Assembly (NCBI RefSeq): GCF_947387555.1
Contig: NZ_CANDNZ010000013.1
Location: 92,854-156,853, forward strand
Length of the DNA stretch: 64,000 nt
Origin: Thalassomonas sp. RHCl1
GTDB lineage: Bacteria; Pseudomonadota; Gammaproteobacteria; Enterobacterales; Alteromonadaceae
Direction of reading: 5' to 3'
Part shown: positions 35,151 through 44,688 of the stretch, one piece after another
Layout of the letters: every line of letters begins with the position of its first letter
How positions within the stretch are numbered: the first letter of the stretch is position 1
The notes under the pieces: generated by a model
What the model was told of the DNA's origin: nothing
Seen by the model: only the letters and a program-made list of their open reading frames with translations
The model's database searches: none
Program-made: the position numbers and the translations under genes

Positions 35151-36155
35151 TCACTTTACCACGCTTAAAAACTGCTACCGTCAAATTCTGCATTGACGTA
35201 ATTTCAAGACGGTACTTTTAGGTACCGCTAAAAAGAGCATCGATTATTCATGATAAAAGTGAGATCTGTTTATTTATTACTCTCAAATCTTTTTCAGAGA
35301 TCTTTATTTTTCTTTTTTCGTCTTACTAGGGGGTAGAAAGCCACAGGTATTTATGATAGGGAATTCTGTTTTTGAGCTAGGTTTGGCAGCTAAATGGTAT
35401 TGAACTTTTCCAGGTGGCCGGCAAGGTGCCTATTCAGTACAATGAATTTATATTCAAAATATATGCAGGTTTACTTTCTTGGTAAGAGGTGGGACCACCA
35501 CTTGTTATATTGGCTTTTCCCTGTTTTTATTGTGCGATTATGCTAGGCCGGGGGAAAGGCATGGTTTGCAACTTAAGGGAAAAAACCGTTTTTATACTTC
35601 TGAGCCATTTTTCGGTATCACGGATAATATTATTATTTTAAATAATCGTTTTAAGTGATTGTGTTGCTGTCGTCGTCAAGATAAAAACATCAGGACTATA
35701 AAGACTTTACGCTATGCAATAGAAGCACTCGGGAACAGGGCGATCCCGTTATCCTATAGCATAGGAAACCTGTATTATTTTCGTCTGTAGCTAAACAGTA
35801 AATGATCACAATGATATCACTGATAAAAACCTGGGCTGGCCGCCAACAAGTGATGGCAGGCTTTCACTATTACAATGCACAATGACAAATATCAGGGACA
35901 AGTGCAGAAACTTATAAAGGCTAACTGACAATTACCAAGCTGATGAATATTGCGCTACCAGCAAGAAGTCATGGTTTACCCATTAAATAACTTGAATTCA
36001 ACCTGGCGTGTACATATTAAATATCCGGGCGACCAGTTGCGATAAAATCAAATGCTTAAAGATTCTGATAAGGAAGGTGTGAGTGATTGCTTTCGAACTG
36101 TTTGTCAGGCATCCCTGCCCTGGATTTCTGATTTGTTTTAAAAATAAATGTTGTA
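35151..36155. promoter_or_regulatory. 1-kb gene-free region upstream of the toxin operon
   Basis: No credible gene is found on either strand. It should hold the promoter for the secretion/toxin operon. It is AT-rich near 35200-35340 and 35580-35660, and contains a small palindrome, TCCTATAGCATAGGA, at 35752-35766. A long AT-rich leader fits regulation by a silencer and an antagonist, as in other RTX loci, but no specific site is identified. Confidence 0.4.
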
Positions 36156-37406
36156 TCAGGAAGAGGAAACTTGATTGATTATTACGGAGAGCTCGGCGGC
36201 GCGCTGCTCGATAGCAGACCAATTTTCATGAGATTTGGCTTTTTCCAGCGCTTGATCCAATTCAACTTCAGATAAAGATAATAGCTCTTTCGCAGCATCG
36301 TAAGGTGATGTCCCTTGCTCTATTTGCCTGAGATCATAACCAAGCTGTTTTAATATATCGATAACCGCGGCGCCGGTTTCTGCAAACATGCCCGAATAAA
36401 AATATGCAAAGCCGGTTAACGGGCTGTATTTTTTACTGAAAAGATCTTCAGACACATAAGTTTTTTGTTTTTCTGAGGCAACTAAAACCCGCTCTAAAGT
36501 GGTGATCAGAAAATGTTGACTGCCAAGTTTAGCCTCGTAATAAGATGATAATCCGCCTGCTAAGGACATGCTGCTATCTAGAGAGATCTCTTCGCGACGC
36601 ACAGCAACATATTGTGCCAAAATATCTTTTAACTGCTCAACATTTAATAGTAGCGGTGCTTTTTCTGTACCCCAAAATGGCTTTTTCCCTTCTCGGACTA
36701 AGACCTGAGGAAATGCTTTGAGTAACTCCAGACTTAGCAGCTTTAAGGTTAAAACTTCCTCGGTTAAGGGATATGCATCATTAAAATCGCGATTGGCCAG
36801 CGATGGCCAGTGGTTATTTTGATGCAAGGTAAAGGCATTACCAACAAAGGTAGCGATATTATCTTTGTCAGATTTATAATAGGTTGAAACGACATAAATA
36901 TGATTATCCATGCTATGTTGCTTGTCAGCTCTATTGTCAAATGCTGCAAACAAATCTCCGTCGTAACGCCAGGCGGATAAGCCTGAGTTCTCGTTTTCTC
37001 CCAATATTTGCCCGCCTTCGATCTCGTTAACCGGATTAACGATAAAGCCACTGACGGGCCTGGAAACGCTTTCCTGGCGGATAAGGTACTGGGCGATACT
37101 CGCATAATCGAAACCTGGCCATATGGTCGCGGTATTCTTATCGGCTATAGCTTTAACTTGTGCCAGCACTTCAATATCTGTTTCTGTTGTCAGTGTCGTT
37201 GTTTCAGGTGTTGTCGCCGTTACCGCAGGTGTGGAAGTGCTGGATGTTCCGGCTGATGTTTCCGTCCCTGTTGATTGTATCAAGGCTTTGGGGGTAATGA
37301 GTTGCGGCTGCTCATCTGCAGATGATGAACCTCCACAACCTGTTACTGCCGCGCCCAGCACTATGATAGCAACATACTGGGGTAACTTTTTTATCTTAAT
37401 GTTCAT
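36156..37406 (-). CDS. Lipoprotein of unknown function
   Basis: A 416-residue predicted lipoprotein. A type II signal peptide ends in the lipobox VTGC (Cys 24) followed by GGSSS, then a Ser/Thr/Ala-rich linker to about residue 80. The remaining globular region has no motif I recognise; it includes a DGDLFAAFDNRADKQHSMDNH segment and a helical C-terminus. Asp is not at +2, so sorting to the outer membrane is likely. It lies between the toxin operon and two regulator genes, all on the minus strand, but with a large gap on the toxin side and about 140 bp on the regulator side. Function is unknown. Confidence 0.7.
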   Translation of the reverse strand: MNIKIKKLPQYVAIIVLGAAVTGCGGSSSADEQPQLITPKALIQSTGTETSAGTSSTSTPAVTATTPETTTLTTETDIEVLAQVKAIADKNTATIWPGFDYASIAQYLIRQESVSRPVSGFIVNPVNEIEGGQILGENENSGLSAWRYDGDLFAAFDNRADKQHSMDNHIYVVSTYYKSDKDNIATFVGNAFTLHQNNHWPSLANRDFNDAYPLTEEVLTLKLLSLELLKAFPQVLVREGKKPFWGTEKAPLLLNVEQLKDILAQYVAVRREEISLDSSMSLAGGLSSYYEAKLGSQHFLITTLERVLVASEKQKTYVSEDLFSKKYSPLTGFAYFYSGMFAETGAAVIDILKQLGYDLRQIEQGTSPYDAAKELLSLSEVELDQALEKAKSHENWSAIEQRAAELSVIINQVSSS

Positions 37407-37548
37407 CTTTCAACTTCTCCTGTGACGTGCTTCATATATCAATGAAGTCAGCATAAGGAGTTGATAGGCAAAAACCAGCGAATTAAGGAGTATTCAGAAG
37501 TTTTCAGAAACTAAAATTTCTTTATTTTTATACCCTGTTATGTTTTTA

Positions 37549-39792
37549 TCATAAAGCCGGACAGCTAGCTGCAACCTTGCTATTAAGCGCGGTAAGCCTG
37601 GATTGATTCTCTCTAATCACTTGCTCTGCTTTTTCTAGGGACAGCTGCAATTTTTGGGTTTGCATTATCGGGGCAAGCAAGGGAATATTTTGCCAGCCGG
37701 AGCAGATTGCCGGATTTTTATTGCAGCCATCAATTAAATGAACCTCTGCGGAGGAAAAATCATCACTAAGAATATAATAGCTCGCAAGTATCTGGTTAAT
37801 GTAAGGTATTTCATCCCACTGTAACGCTATGACTTGCTCCTCTACAGATGCAAGTAAATCGTCTATGTTTTTTCCTTGCTGCCTGGCAAGCTGACTTTTT
37901 AAGACCACTTTCGCAACCTCTATAACAGCGGGCTCGTTAAAGCTTGCCCAGGCTTGTTCGAGCTTTTCCATAGCAGCATCAACCTGCTCATATTCACCTA
38001 AAGCTAACCGGACGGTGAAGGCAAAAATAATGGGGTCGATAAAGCTGTCCTGTCCTAACACGCCTTGACGGTACTCTTCATACCATGGCGCATATGCGTG
38101 CAGATTGTTTTCGTTGAGCATCCTGACATAAAACAGCCATGGCGGGCGCCAGTCCCTGCTTTCTACCGAGCTAAGCAGCCCTTGCCACTTATCAACCTGT
38201 GTTGGATTAGCCAGGGCATTATTGACCAGGGCCATTGCACCATAGAGGTCATCATTACAAATTAACTTGTCAAGATTACGGGAAAGTAAATTGATGGCTT
38301 CCGGGAAGTCCCCCTGCATAAGCAGCCAGTTATAAAACAGATAATAAATGTTGGTTGAAATATAATTTTCATGTTTTAAGTCGGTATAAATTTGGCCAAA
38401 TTCCTGTCTGCGCTTACTTGACAACAATAACTCAAGGTAAAAATAGGTATTATCCTGAAAGTCTTTATCCTGGCGATAAACCTTTTCAAAGTGTTTTAAC
38501 GCCGATGTTAATTCATCAAGCTCGTAGTGTAATAATCCCTGGATGTAAGTGACAAAAGGATCTTGCTCAAGATATTCCAGCAACTGAAAGGCAATGGAGA
38601 CGCTTTCTTTATTTGCCAGGTAAAACGCTGCCGCAACCAGGGAATAATTGCTTTGGCTGTAATGGGATAAGAGGTAATTAACACCGGTATGCAACTGTTT
38701 GTCATCGAAACTTTCAATCTGGTAGAAGGCATATAAGGTTTCAATAAAGTAATACTTGGCTTTTTTTTGTTGCTCGTTCAGGCTGTATTTTTCAATTGCC
38801 TCCCGGATCGACTGACGGGCAATCTGTAAACGTTCCGTTTGGCCAAATGATAAAGAAGCTAAAGCCTTAGCGGCTTGGTTTTCTCTTAACAACCCGGCAA
38901 TACCGGAATTTCCCTTGTCCAACATAGGGTCGTCAAAAACAGCCAATAAATGATGCGTAAATGTTTCCAGATCTGCTTCCCGGGTTATTTTATCGAGCGT
39001 CTGAACAGACAAATGCGCCAGGCGCGAGGGTTTACCAACAAACACCAGGTTTAAAATGGCTTTTTCAACCGGCAAATATCGCACGACTAGTTTATGTTTG
39101 TCCCCCATCTGATCCAATTTTGACAGTAAATTTTCGGCACTGGATAAGGTTGTTTTTTCCATGTTTGAATTGAGGACAACTTTTTGCTGATAATGCCTGA
39201 ATGTTTGACTTTGTTGTTCACTGATCTCGACAATATCATCAATAATGATTAACTGGCCTTTGCTTGGACTTATACTATTTTTCGGTTGGCTTATGTTTGC
39301 GACCCAAAAAATCTCGATAACGGCTACCATAACGATTACCATGGTTGCGATAATGGCCAACATCAGGCGCCAACGGCGTGTCTTTAGCTTATTGCTTTCC
39401 AGGCCGGTAATACCTGCTGACTCTTGTGGTACGGCAGGTGACTCCATCTTTTCATCACCAGACAACGCCGGAACAAAGCTTTCCGCTTGGTCATCAACCT
39501 TGGCTAATAGTTGATAACCGTGACGGGGCACCGTTTTGATATAACTTTTTCCCGAGTCCCCTTCTAGCGCCATACGCAGGCTACGTATGGTTTGATATAC
39601 CACGTTATTAGTCGTAAATTCATTTTGCCAGACTTCTTCCTTTATCTTAGATAAAGAAATAATTTCGCCCGGGCAAGATACAAAAAGCTGTAATAATTTA
39701 AAGGTTGCGAGATTAAGCTCTACCTTTTCATCACCACTGACAATACAATGGCCCTGTTCGTCTATCAGCCACTTGCCTACTGTGTTGTTCAA
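37549..39792 (-). CDS. CadC/ToxR-like winged-helix regulator with TPR-like C-terminal domain
   Basis: A membrane-bound one-component transcription regulator. The Trans_reg_C winged-helix domain (about residues 5-100) ends in the typical YIKTVPRHGYQL. A transmembrane helix lies at about 140-162 (counting from the TTG at 39792). A periplasmic region of about 560 residues is built from helical repeats (TPR/SEL1-like). TTG at 39792 is chosen because AAGGAA is 8 nt upstream and the resulting 747 residues align with the 744-residue paralogue that follows; the earlier TTG at 39846 has no ribosome-binding site. The signal and targets are unknown. The two paralogues presumably arose by tandem duplication. 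Confidence 0.85.
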   Translation of the reverse strand: MNNTVGKWLIDEQGHCIVSGDEKVELNLATFKLLQLFVSCPGEIISLSKIKEEVWQNEFTTNNVVYQTIRSLRMALEGDSGKSYIKTVPRHGYQLLAKVDDQAESFVPALSGDEKMESPAVPQESAGITGLESNKLKTRRWRLMLAIIATMVIVMVAVIEIFWVANISQPKNSISPSKGQLIIIDDIVEISEQQSQTFRHYQQKVVLNSNMEKTTLSSAENLLSKLDQMGDKHKLVVRYLPVEKAILNLVFVGKPSRLAHLSVQTLDKITREADLETFTHHLLAVFDDPMLDKGNSGIAGLLRENQAAKALASLSFGQTERLQIARQSIREAIEKYSLNEQQKKAKYYFIETLYAFYQIESFDDKQLHTGVNYLLSHYSQSNYSLVAAAFYLANKESVSIAFQLLEYLEQDPFVTYIQGLLHYELDELTSALKHFEKVYRQDKDFQDNTYFYLELLLSSKRRQEFGQIYTDLKHENYISTNIYYLFYNWLLMQGDFPEAINLLSRNLDKLICNDDLYGAMALVNNALANPTQVDKWQGLLSSVESRDWRPPWLFYVRMLNENNLHAYAPWYEEYRQGVLGQDSFIDPIIFAFTVRLALGEYEQVDAAMEKLEQAWASFNEPAVIEVAKVVLKSQLARQQGKNIDDLLASVEEQVIALQWDEIPYINQILASYYILSDDFSSAEVHLIDGCNKNPAICSGWQNIPLLAPIMQTQKLQLSLEKAEQVIRENQSRLTALNSKVAASCPAL

Positions 39793-40103
39793 TCTTATTT
39801 CCTTTAATGCCGTGCACAACAAATTATCCCGCCACTTTTGGGACAAAAGTTAGTATTTTTTTCAGTCATATTCTTCAGCGGAAAAATTCGATGATACGGG
39901 CCGGGATAAATGTTTATCAGCAAACCCGTCGCGATCATTAACAGGATAAAATAGCCGATATCGGGTAAATAGCGACAATACTTACCTGATCAGATAGATA
40001 TTTTAACTCCAGAGATCATCACTTAGTATACAAGATTTACTCATTAAACAACTCCTACCTGCTCATGAAAAGCTAAAAATAGTAAATGAAATGACACTGT
40101 TAT

Positions 40104-42338
40104 TTACTGCTTAGCTGCAGGGCACAATTGTGTCACCTGACTATTAAGTTGAGTCAGTTTGTCTTGATTGTCTTTAATGGCTTTATTCGCCTGTTTGATA
40201 GCCGCTTGTAATTTATCGGTTTGCATCACAGGCTTAAACAAGGAGATATGCTGCCAACCTAAACAAAGCGCAGGATTTGCCTTACAACCCTCCAGTAAAT
40301 GAACTTCTGCTTCATCAAAATCTCTGGAAAGCATAAAATAACTGGCCAATACCTGTCTGATCAGTGAACCTTGCAGCAGTTTAAATGCTTTTACCTGAGG
40401 TTCTATATCGGCAATTACGTCATCTATTGCCTGGTTTTGTTGTTTGGCGATATGACTTTGTACCAGCGCCTTGATAATGACGACGACAGCAGGGTCAAAA
40501 TGATTTATTTTTACTTTTTCCAGCGTCGTTAATAATTCGTTTGCTTGCTCATATTCGCCTAACACCAGGTGCGCCATTAGGGTAATAATAAGCGAATGCA
40601 TGCGGCTTTCCTGTCCTATCACATCTTTGATGTATGACTGATACCAGCTAAGATATGATGCCAGATCATTATTATATAATGCCCTGACATAAGCTAACCA
40701 TGGAATATGACGGTTTCTATTGTTGACGGCAGTAGCCTGAGATTGCCATAACATTGCTTTTTCTTGATTTATCAAAGAATTATTCAACAGTGCCATCGCA
40801 CTGTATAAGCCGTCACTACAACCCATGACCCTATCGTAGCGGGCAATAAAACTTATCGCTTCAGAAAAATTACCTTGAGAAAGTAACCAGCTAAAAAGCA
40901 TGTCATAAAGATCGTTACCGATATAATCACTTTGCTCCAGATCTGAGTATATCCGCTCAAGTTTAGCGTTTTGCTTATACTTCTTTAACAGCCAGATATA
41001 ATAGGCAGTATTGTCCTCAAAAGCTTTGTCCACTTTATATACGGCTTCAAAATGGTTTAATGCCAAATAAGTTTCACCCAGTCTTAACTGCAACATGCCT
41101 TTGATGGCCTGAACAAAACTGTCTTGTTGTTGATTTTCCAATAGCTGATAGGCTAATTGGCTGTGACCTGAATGCGCCAGATATAACGCAGCCGCAACCA
41201 CTGAAAAATTGCTTTGGCTGTAATTTTTCAATAAGTAATTAACGCCTGTATATAAACGTTGGCTACTGTAGTGCTCTATTTTATAAAAAGCATATAAGGC
41301 TTCGATAAAATAATATTTTGCCTGTTTTTGTTGTTCATTGAGGCTGTTTTTTTCTATGCTCCGGCGAATAGTTTGTTGTGCCGACTGCAAACGTGCTGGC
41401 GGGCTATAAGTTAAAGAAAGCAACGCTTTGATTTCTTTAACTTCGGTTAACAGCCCGGTAATACCTGCTTTTTCATACTTAATGTTTGGTTCATTAAAAA
41501 TGTCCAGCATTTGCTGATAGGGCTGCGTATGCTTTTGTTCAAACAACGTTTTATCCAGTGCAGTTATCGACAGATGCACCAAACGTGAAGCCTGGCCGGT
41601 AAATACTAAATTTAAGACAGCATTTCTTTGTGGCATATACTGCACAACCAACTTATTTTCTTTGCCCGAGCGAGCTAATTTTGACAGCAGATTTACCGTG
41701 TTGGATGAACTTTCTTCAGATAACTTTAAATCTTCTTTAATGCTCTGGCTATAGCGCTTAAACGCCTTGTTTTGTGCTTCACTTATCCCGGCAACTGGCG
41801 AAATAACAAGCAAGTGACCATTATTAGGGTTGTCTATCGGCTTATCAGTCGCTTGCTCCCGGATGGTGGTTGTCAGCCATAACATGGCAAACAAGATGAT
41901 TATCACCATAATAATCATAATCTTATAAAACAGGCCAGTAGTGAAAAATAGTCGCTTATCCGCTTTCTTTTCCTGTGCTTGCCCTGTTGCCGGCAGTTCT
42001 CCTGTTTCTTCTGCCAAAGAAAGTATTTCTGATACTTTTTCTATTTTCACCGATAACTGATAGCCGTGGCGGGGAACTGTTTTGATATAACTTTGTGCAC
42101 CCTCTCCTTCCAGGGCTTTTCGCAAACCCCGGATGGTTTGATATACCAGGTTATCTGTGGTGAATTCGGTTTGCCATACCTGTTCCTTTATCTTAGATAA
42201 AGGAACGACTTCTTTAGGACAAGAGATAAAAAGTTGCAACAGTTTAAAACTTGCCAAGTTTAGCTCTATTCTTTCCTCGCCAGCGATAATAGTTCGCGTT
42301 TGTTCGTCAACCAGCCACTTGCCGACTTTGGTTTTCAA
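40104..42338 (-). CDS. CadC/ToxR-like winged-helix regulator with TPR-like C-terminal domain (paralogue)
   Basis: A 744-residue paralogue of the gene at 37549-39792, with matching organisation throughout. A winged helix covers residues 1-100 (VGKWLVDEQ..., KEQVWQTEFTTDNLVYQTIR, YIKTVPRHGYQL), a transmembrane helix about 133-157, then a helical periplasmic domain ending in CPAAKQ, comparable to CPAL in the other copy. The two genes are in the same orientation, 311 bp apart. The DNA-binding helices are nearly identical, so both copies may bind the same sites, while the periplasmic parts have diverged more. The signal is unknown. Confidence 0.87.
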   Translation of the reverse strand: MKTKVGKWLVDEQTRTIIAGEERIELNLASFKLLQLFISCPKEVVPLSKIKEQVWQTEFTTDNLVYQTIRGLRKALEGEGAQSYIKTVPRHGYQLSVKIEKVSEILSLAEETGELPATGQAQEKKADKRLFFTTGLFYKIMIIMVIIILFAMLWLTTTIREQATDKPIDNPNNGHLLVISPVAGISEAQNKAFKRYSQSIKEDLKLSEESSSNTVNLLSKLARSGKENKLVVQYMPQRNAVLNLVFTGQASRLVHLSITALDKTLFEQKHTQPYQQMLDIFNEPNIKYEKAGITGLLTEVKEIKALLSLTYSPPARLQSAQQTIRRSIEKNSLNEQQKQAKYYFIEALYAFYKIEHYSSQRLYTGVNYLLKNYSQSNFSVVAAALYLAHSGHSQLAYQLLENQQQDSFVQAIKGMLQLRLGETYLALNHFEAVYKVDKAFEDNTAYYIWLLKKYKQNAKLERIYSDLEQSDYIGNDLYDMLFSWLLSQGNFSEAISFIARYDRVMGCSDGLYSAMALLNNSLINQEKAMLWQSQATAVNNRNRHIPWLAYVRALYNNDLASYLSWYQSYIKDVIGQESRMHSLIITLMAHLVLGEYEQANELLTTLEKVKINHFDPAVVVIIKALVQSHIAKQQNQAIDDVIADIEPQVKAFKLLQGSLIRQVLASYFMLSRDFDEAEVHLLEGCKANPALCLGWQHISLFKPVMQTDKLQAAIKQANKAIKDNQDKLTQLNSQVTQLCPAAKQ

Positions 42339-42878
42339 TGCTTATTACCTATATATGCTACGCACAATCAACAGTCTCATTAAGTTCAGAATTAAAGAGA
42401 ATTACAGTTTAAAATTTATAACGTGATTAATGTTAATCTTGTCTAAAGGGGCGATTATTTTTTGAAACTATGCCCGATAAAATAATCGTCTGATAATTTC
42501 GCTACCCGAGAAAGAGGGGAGAGATTTAAAAGAGCCGACAAAATACACTACTTTTATGACACTAATATGACACTAATATGACACTCGTCTTATTCAAATT
42601 ATGATTAACCCCGCCTCATCCGACCGTACTTTTGTATATTATATTTCAAAATAAAAATATTATTAGCTGCATTGTATATCTTGCCATTTTTGACGGAAAT
42701 GAAAAGTAGCGGACACCATGCACACAGGAATACTAAGGTCTCTTGCAATAAATTCTACCCGCTTAAGAATCATTTTAATTTCACCGCAAAACAATCAACT
42801 ATGCTTATGAGTGCAACCCATTAACCTAAATAAGAATCCTGTGGCAGCTCATGACAAACCTGTTAGATTAAACACATA
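42339..42878. promoter_or_regulatory. Divergent intergenic region with short tandem repeat
   Basis: It separates the second CadC-like gene (minus) from the ketoacyl-synthase-like gene (plus). No gene is seen. It contains a short direct repeat of ATGACACTAAT in tandem (42555-42586, two full copies and a partial third, 12-bp period, about one helical turn), which could be an operator for a helical-repeat-binding regulator such as the CadC-like proteins nearby (inference). Confidence 0.4.
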
Positions 42879-43955
42879 ATGGCAAGGCAATATTCCATTA
42901 TCGGCTGTGGCATGATCAATCCGCTTGGCATAGGTGCACCTGCGGTGAGTGCCGCCGTCCGCGCAGGTATTTGTCAATATCAGGAAACCGATATTCTATC
43001 TAAAGATTACCAGCCATTTAAAATGGCCCTTGTGCCTCCCGAGTGCCTGGCTGCATTAACCGGATCAGGCAACCAGGGAAAATCGGCTTATTACCGGCAG
43101 CTGATCCAACTGGCCTGTGTTGCTATTTTCCAGGTTCATAGCCAGCTGGATTGTGTCCGACCTTTGCCGCTGATGCTGGCGCTGCCCTCAGAGCACAATA
43201 TGGCCGCTGACCTTGATGGTAATGCCTTACTGTTAGATATCGCCCGGGAGTGTGCAGACATCATAGACTTTGGCGCCAGCCGATGTTTTCGTCTTGGCAG
43301 GGCCGGAGGGATTGCCGCTTTTCAGGCGGGTCAGGCAATGATAGAGTCGGGCGCGTCTGACACTGTACTTATCGGCGGCGTAGATTCTTATCTAGATTTA
43401 ATGCAACTGGGTTTACTTGATCAGCAACAAAGGCTACTGACCGCTAGCAGCATGGACGGTTTTGTTCCCGGTGAAGGGGCGGCATTTTTTGCTTTAAGCC
43501 AGGTTCAAAACAATAAAATCACCTTGGGTCCGCCGGGATTTGCGGATGAACCCGGCCATATCTACAGCGAAGAAGTTTGCCTGGGGGATGGCCTGAGCAG
43601 CGCTATACGAACGGCCCTGGCGGGAATAAAGCAACCGGTAAAAACGGTTTTCTCCAGCTTTAACGGCGAACACGCCAATGGTAAAGAATGGGGTATCGCC
43701 TTAAGCCGCAACAGCCCAAATATAGATGAAAACTTTACCATGATACATCCGGCTGACAGTTACGGCGATCTGGGAGCGGCCACCGTGCCTACCCTGATGA
43801 TATTGGCCTACCTCGGATTACTGAGAGGCCATTATGACTCCCCCCTAATGCTCTGGAGTGCTTCCGATTTTGCTGAACGTGGTGCCATCTTGATGGCAAT
43901 AAAGGATGACCCGCCCGGCACCGGCAGCAATAACTCAAGCAATAAAACGGTGTAA
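42879..43955 (+). CDS. Beta-ketoacyl-synthase-like (thiolase fold) protein, probably non-catalytic
   Basis: A 358-residue protein with ketoacyl-synthase landmarks: IIGCGMINPLG at the N-terminus, the helix and strand AFQAGQAMIESGASDTVLIGGVDSY, and DGFVPGEGAAFFAL. The region that should hold the nucleophile (A-C-x-S in KAS enzymes) reads LGRAGG, so the Cys appears replaced by Arg, and the usual HGTGT and NIGH His motifs are not clearly present (FNGEHANGKEW and DSYGDLGAA occur in their places). At 358 residues it is shorter than the usual 410. Similar proteins occur in some type VI secretion effector clusters. A binding rather than condensing role is inferred. No acyl carrier protein or partner gene is adjacent. 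Confidence 0.7.
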   Translation: MARQYSIIGCGMINPLGIGAPAVSAAVRAGICQYQETDILSKDYQPFKMALVPPECLAALTGSGNQGKSAYYRQLIQLACVAIFQVHSQLDCVRPLPLMLALPSEHNMAADLDGNALLLDIARECADIIDFGASRCFRLGRAGGIAAFQAGQAMIESGASDTVLIGGVDSYLDLMQLGLLDQQQRLLTASSMDGFVPGEGAAFFALSQVQNNKITLGPPGFADEPGHIYSEEVCLGDGLSSAIRTALAGIKQPVKTVFSSFNGEHANGKEWGIALSRNSPNIDENFTMIHPADSYGDLGAATVPTLMILAYLGLLRGHYDSPLMLWSASDFAERGAILMAIKDDPPGTGSNNSSNKTV

Positions 43956-44016
43956 TCATCACCTCTTCTCTGGCCTGCTACGGTTTCGAAACTTAATTAG
44001 CGGGAAATAGAGAGTA

Positions 44017-44595
44017 TCAAGCTGCTAACACCGTCATTTTACTTGTTAGCGCCCCCATATAAAATTTGAGCGGGCCGTCTAGCTGCTCAATCGTTAATTG
44101 TCCTGGTTCACTGCAACAATGCATAGCTAGGGCATAACCGTGCAAGTAATCCACCAACAGATCCTGTGCATCCTTCATATCCTGCTCATTAAGGGCAAGC
44201 GGTTTTAATGCGAGCGAAAAACGTTTGCTAAATACCTGGGCTGGTCCTATGGTTGTCATGGATAACATGGTCTCCATCAAGCCGGCATGGTCGCTAAGAA
44301 GCGCCAGATAACTCTTGCACAATAACGTCAATTCTTCTTGCCAGTCAGCAGAGCCCTTGGGTTCATAGATATCTTCAATCAGAGAAACCGTTATCGCTTC
44401 AAGCAAACTCGCCTTGTTCGAAAAGTAGTAGTAGATTGCCATCGCATCAATATTCAGTGAAGATGCTAACTGTCTGATACTTGGAGTTTTACCGTTTTTC
44501 AGCATCAGAGATTTAGCTTGCGTTATGATACTCTCCCTGCTCAACCCCCCCCCTTTTCCGGCAGGCCGTCCCCGCTTCTTGTCCTTGACATTCAT
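44017..44595 (-). CDS. TetR-family transcriptional regulator
   Basis: A 192-residue regulator with a basic N-terminal tail (KKRGRPAGKG), the TetR helix-turn-helix (SIRQLASSLNIDAMAIYYYFSNKASLLEAI) and an all-helical ligand domain. A ribosome-binding site (GAGGTGA) precedes the ATG at 44595. It is divergent from the dihydrofolate-reductase-like gene, and the 21-bp palindrome at 44617-44637 in the 90-bp gap is the expected operator, so it probably represses both itself and the neighbour. The inducer is unknown. Confidence 0.92.
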   Translation of the reverse strand: MNVKDKKRGRPAGKGGGLSRESIITQAKSLMLKNGKTPSIRQLASSLNIDAMAIYYYFSNKASLLEAITVSLIEDIYEPKGSADWQEELTLLCKSYLALLSDHAGLMETMLSMTTIGPAQVFSKRFSLALKPLALNEQDMKDAQDLLVDYLHGYALAMHCCSEPGQLTIEQLDGPLKFYMGALTSKMTVLAA

Positions 44596-44616
44596 TTCAT
44601 CACCTCGTTAAACTAG

Positions 44617-44637
44617 ATATTCTACACTGTAGAATAT
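44617..44637. promoter_or_regulatory. Perfect palindromic operator for the TetR regulator
   Basis: ATATTCTACA at 44617-44626 and TGTAGAATAT at 44628-44637 are perfect inverse half-sites around one central C. It lies between the divergent TetR and dihydrofolate-reductase-like genes, 22 bp from the TetR start, which is the usual setting for a TetR operator that overlaps both promoters. Confidence 0.85.
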
Positions 44638-44688
44638 TATATGAAATCCCTATTTTTGCCAAGTGAAAAAGAGACAGCAGGAGTTACT

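Noticed and set aside
35998..36222. A 74-residue minus frame overlapping the end of the lipoprotein gene
   Set aside because: It has no ribosome-binding site or homologue I recognise, and overlaps a better supported gene.
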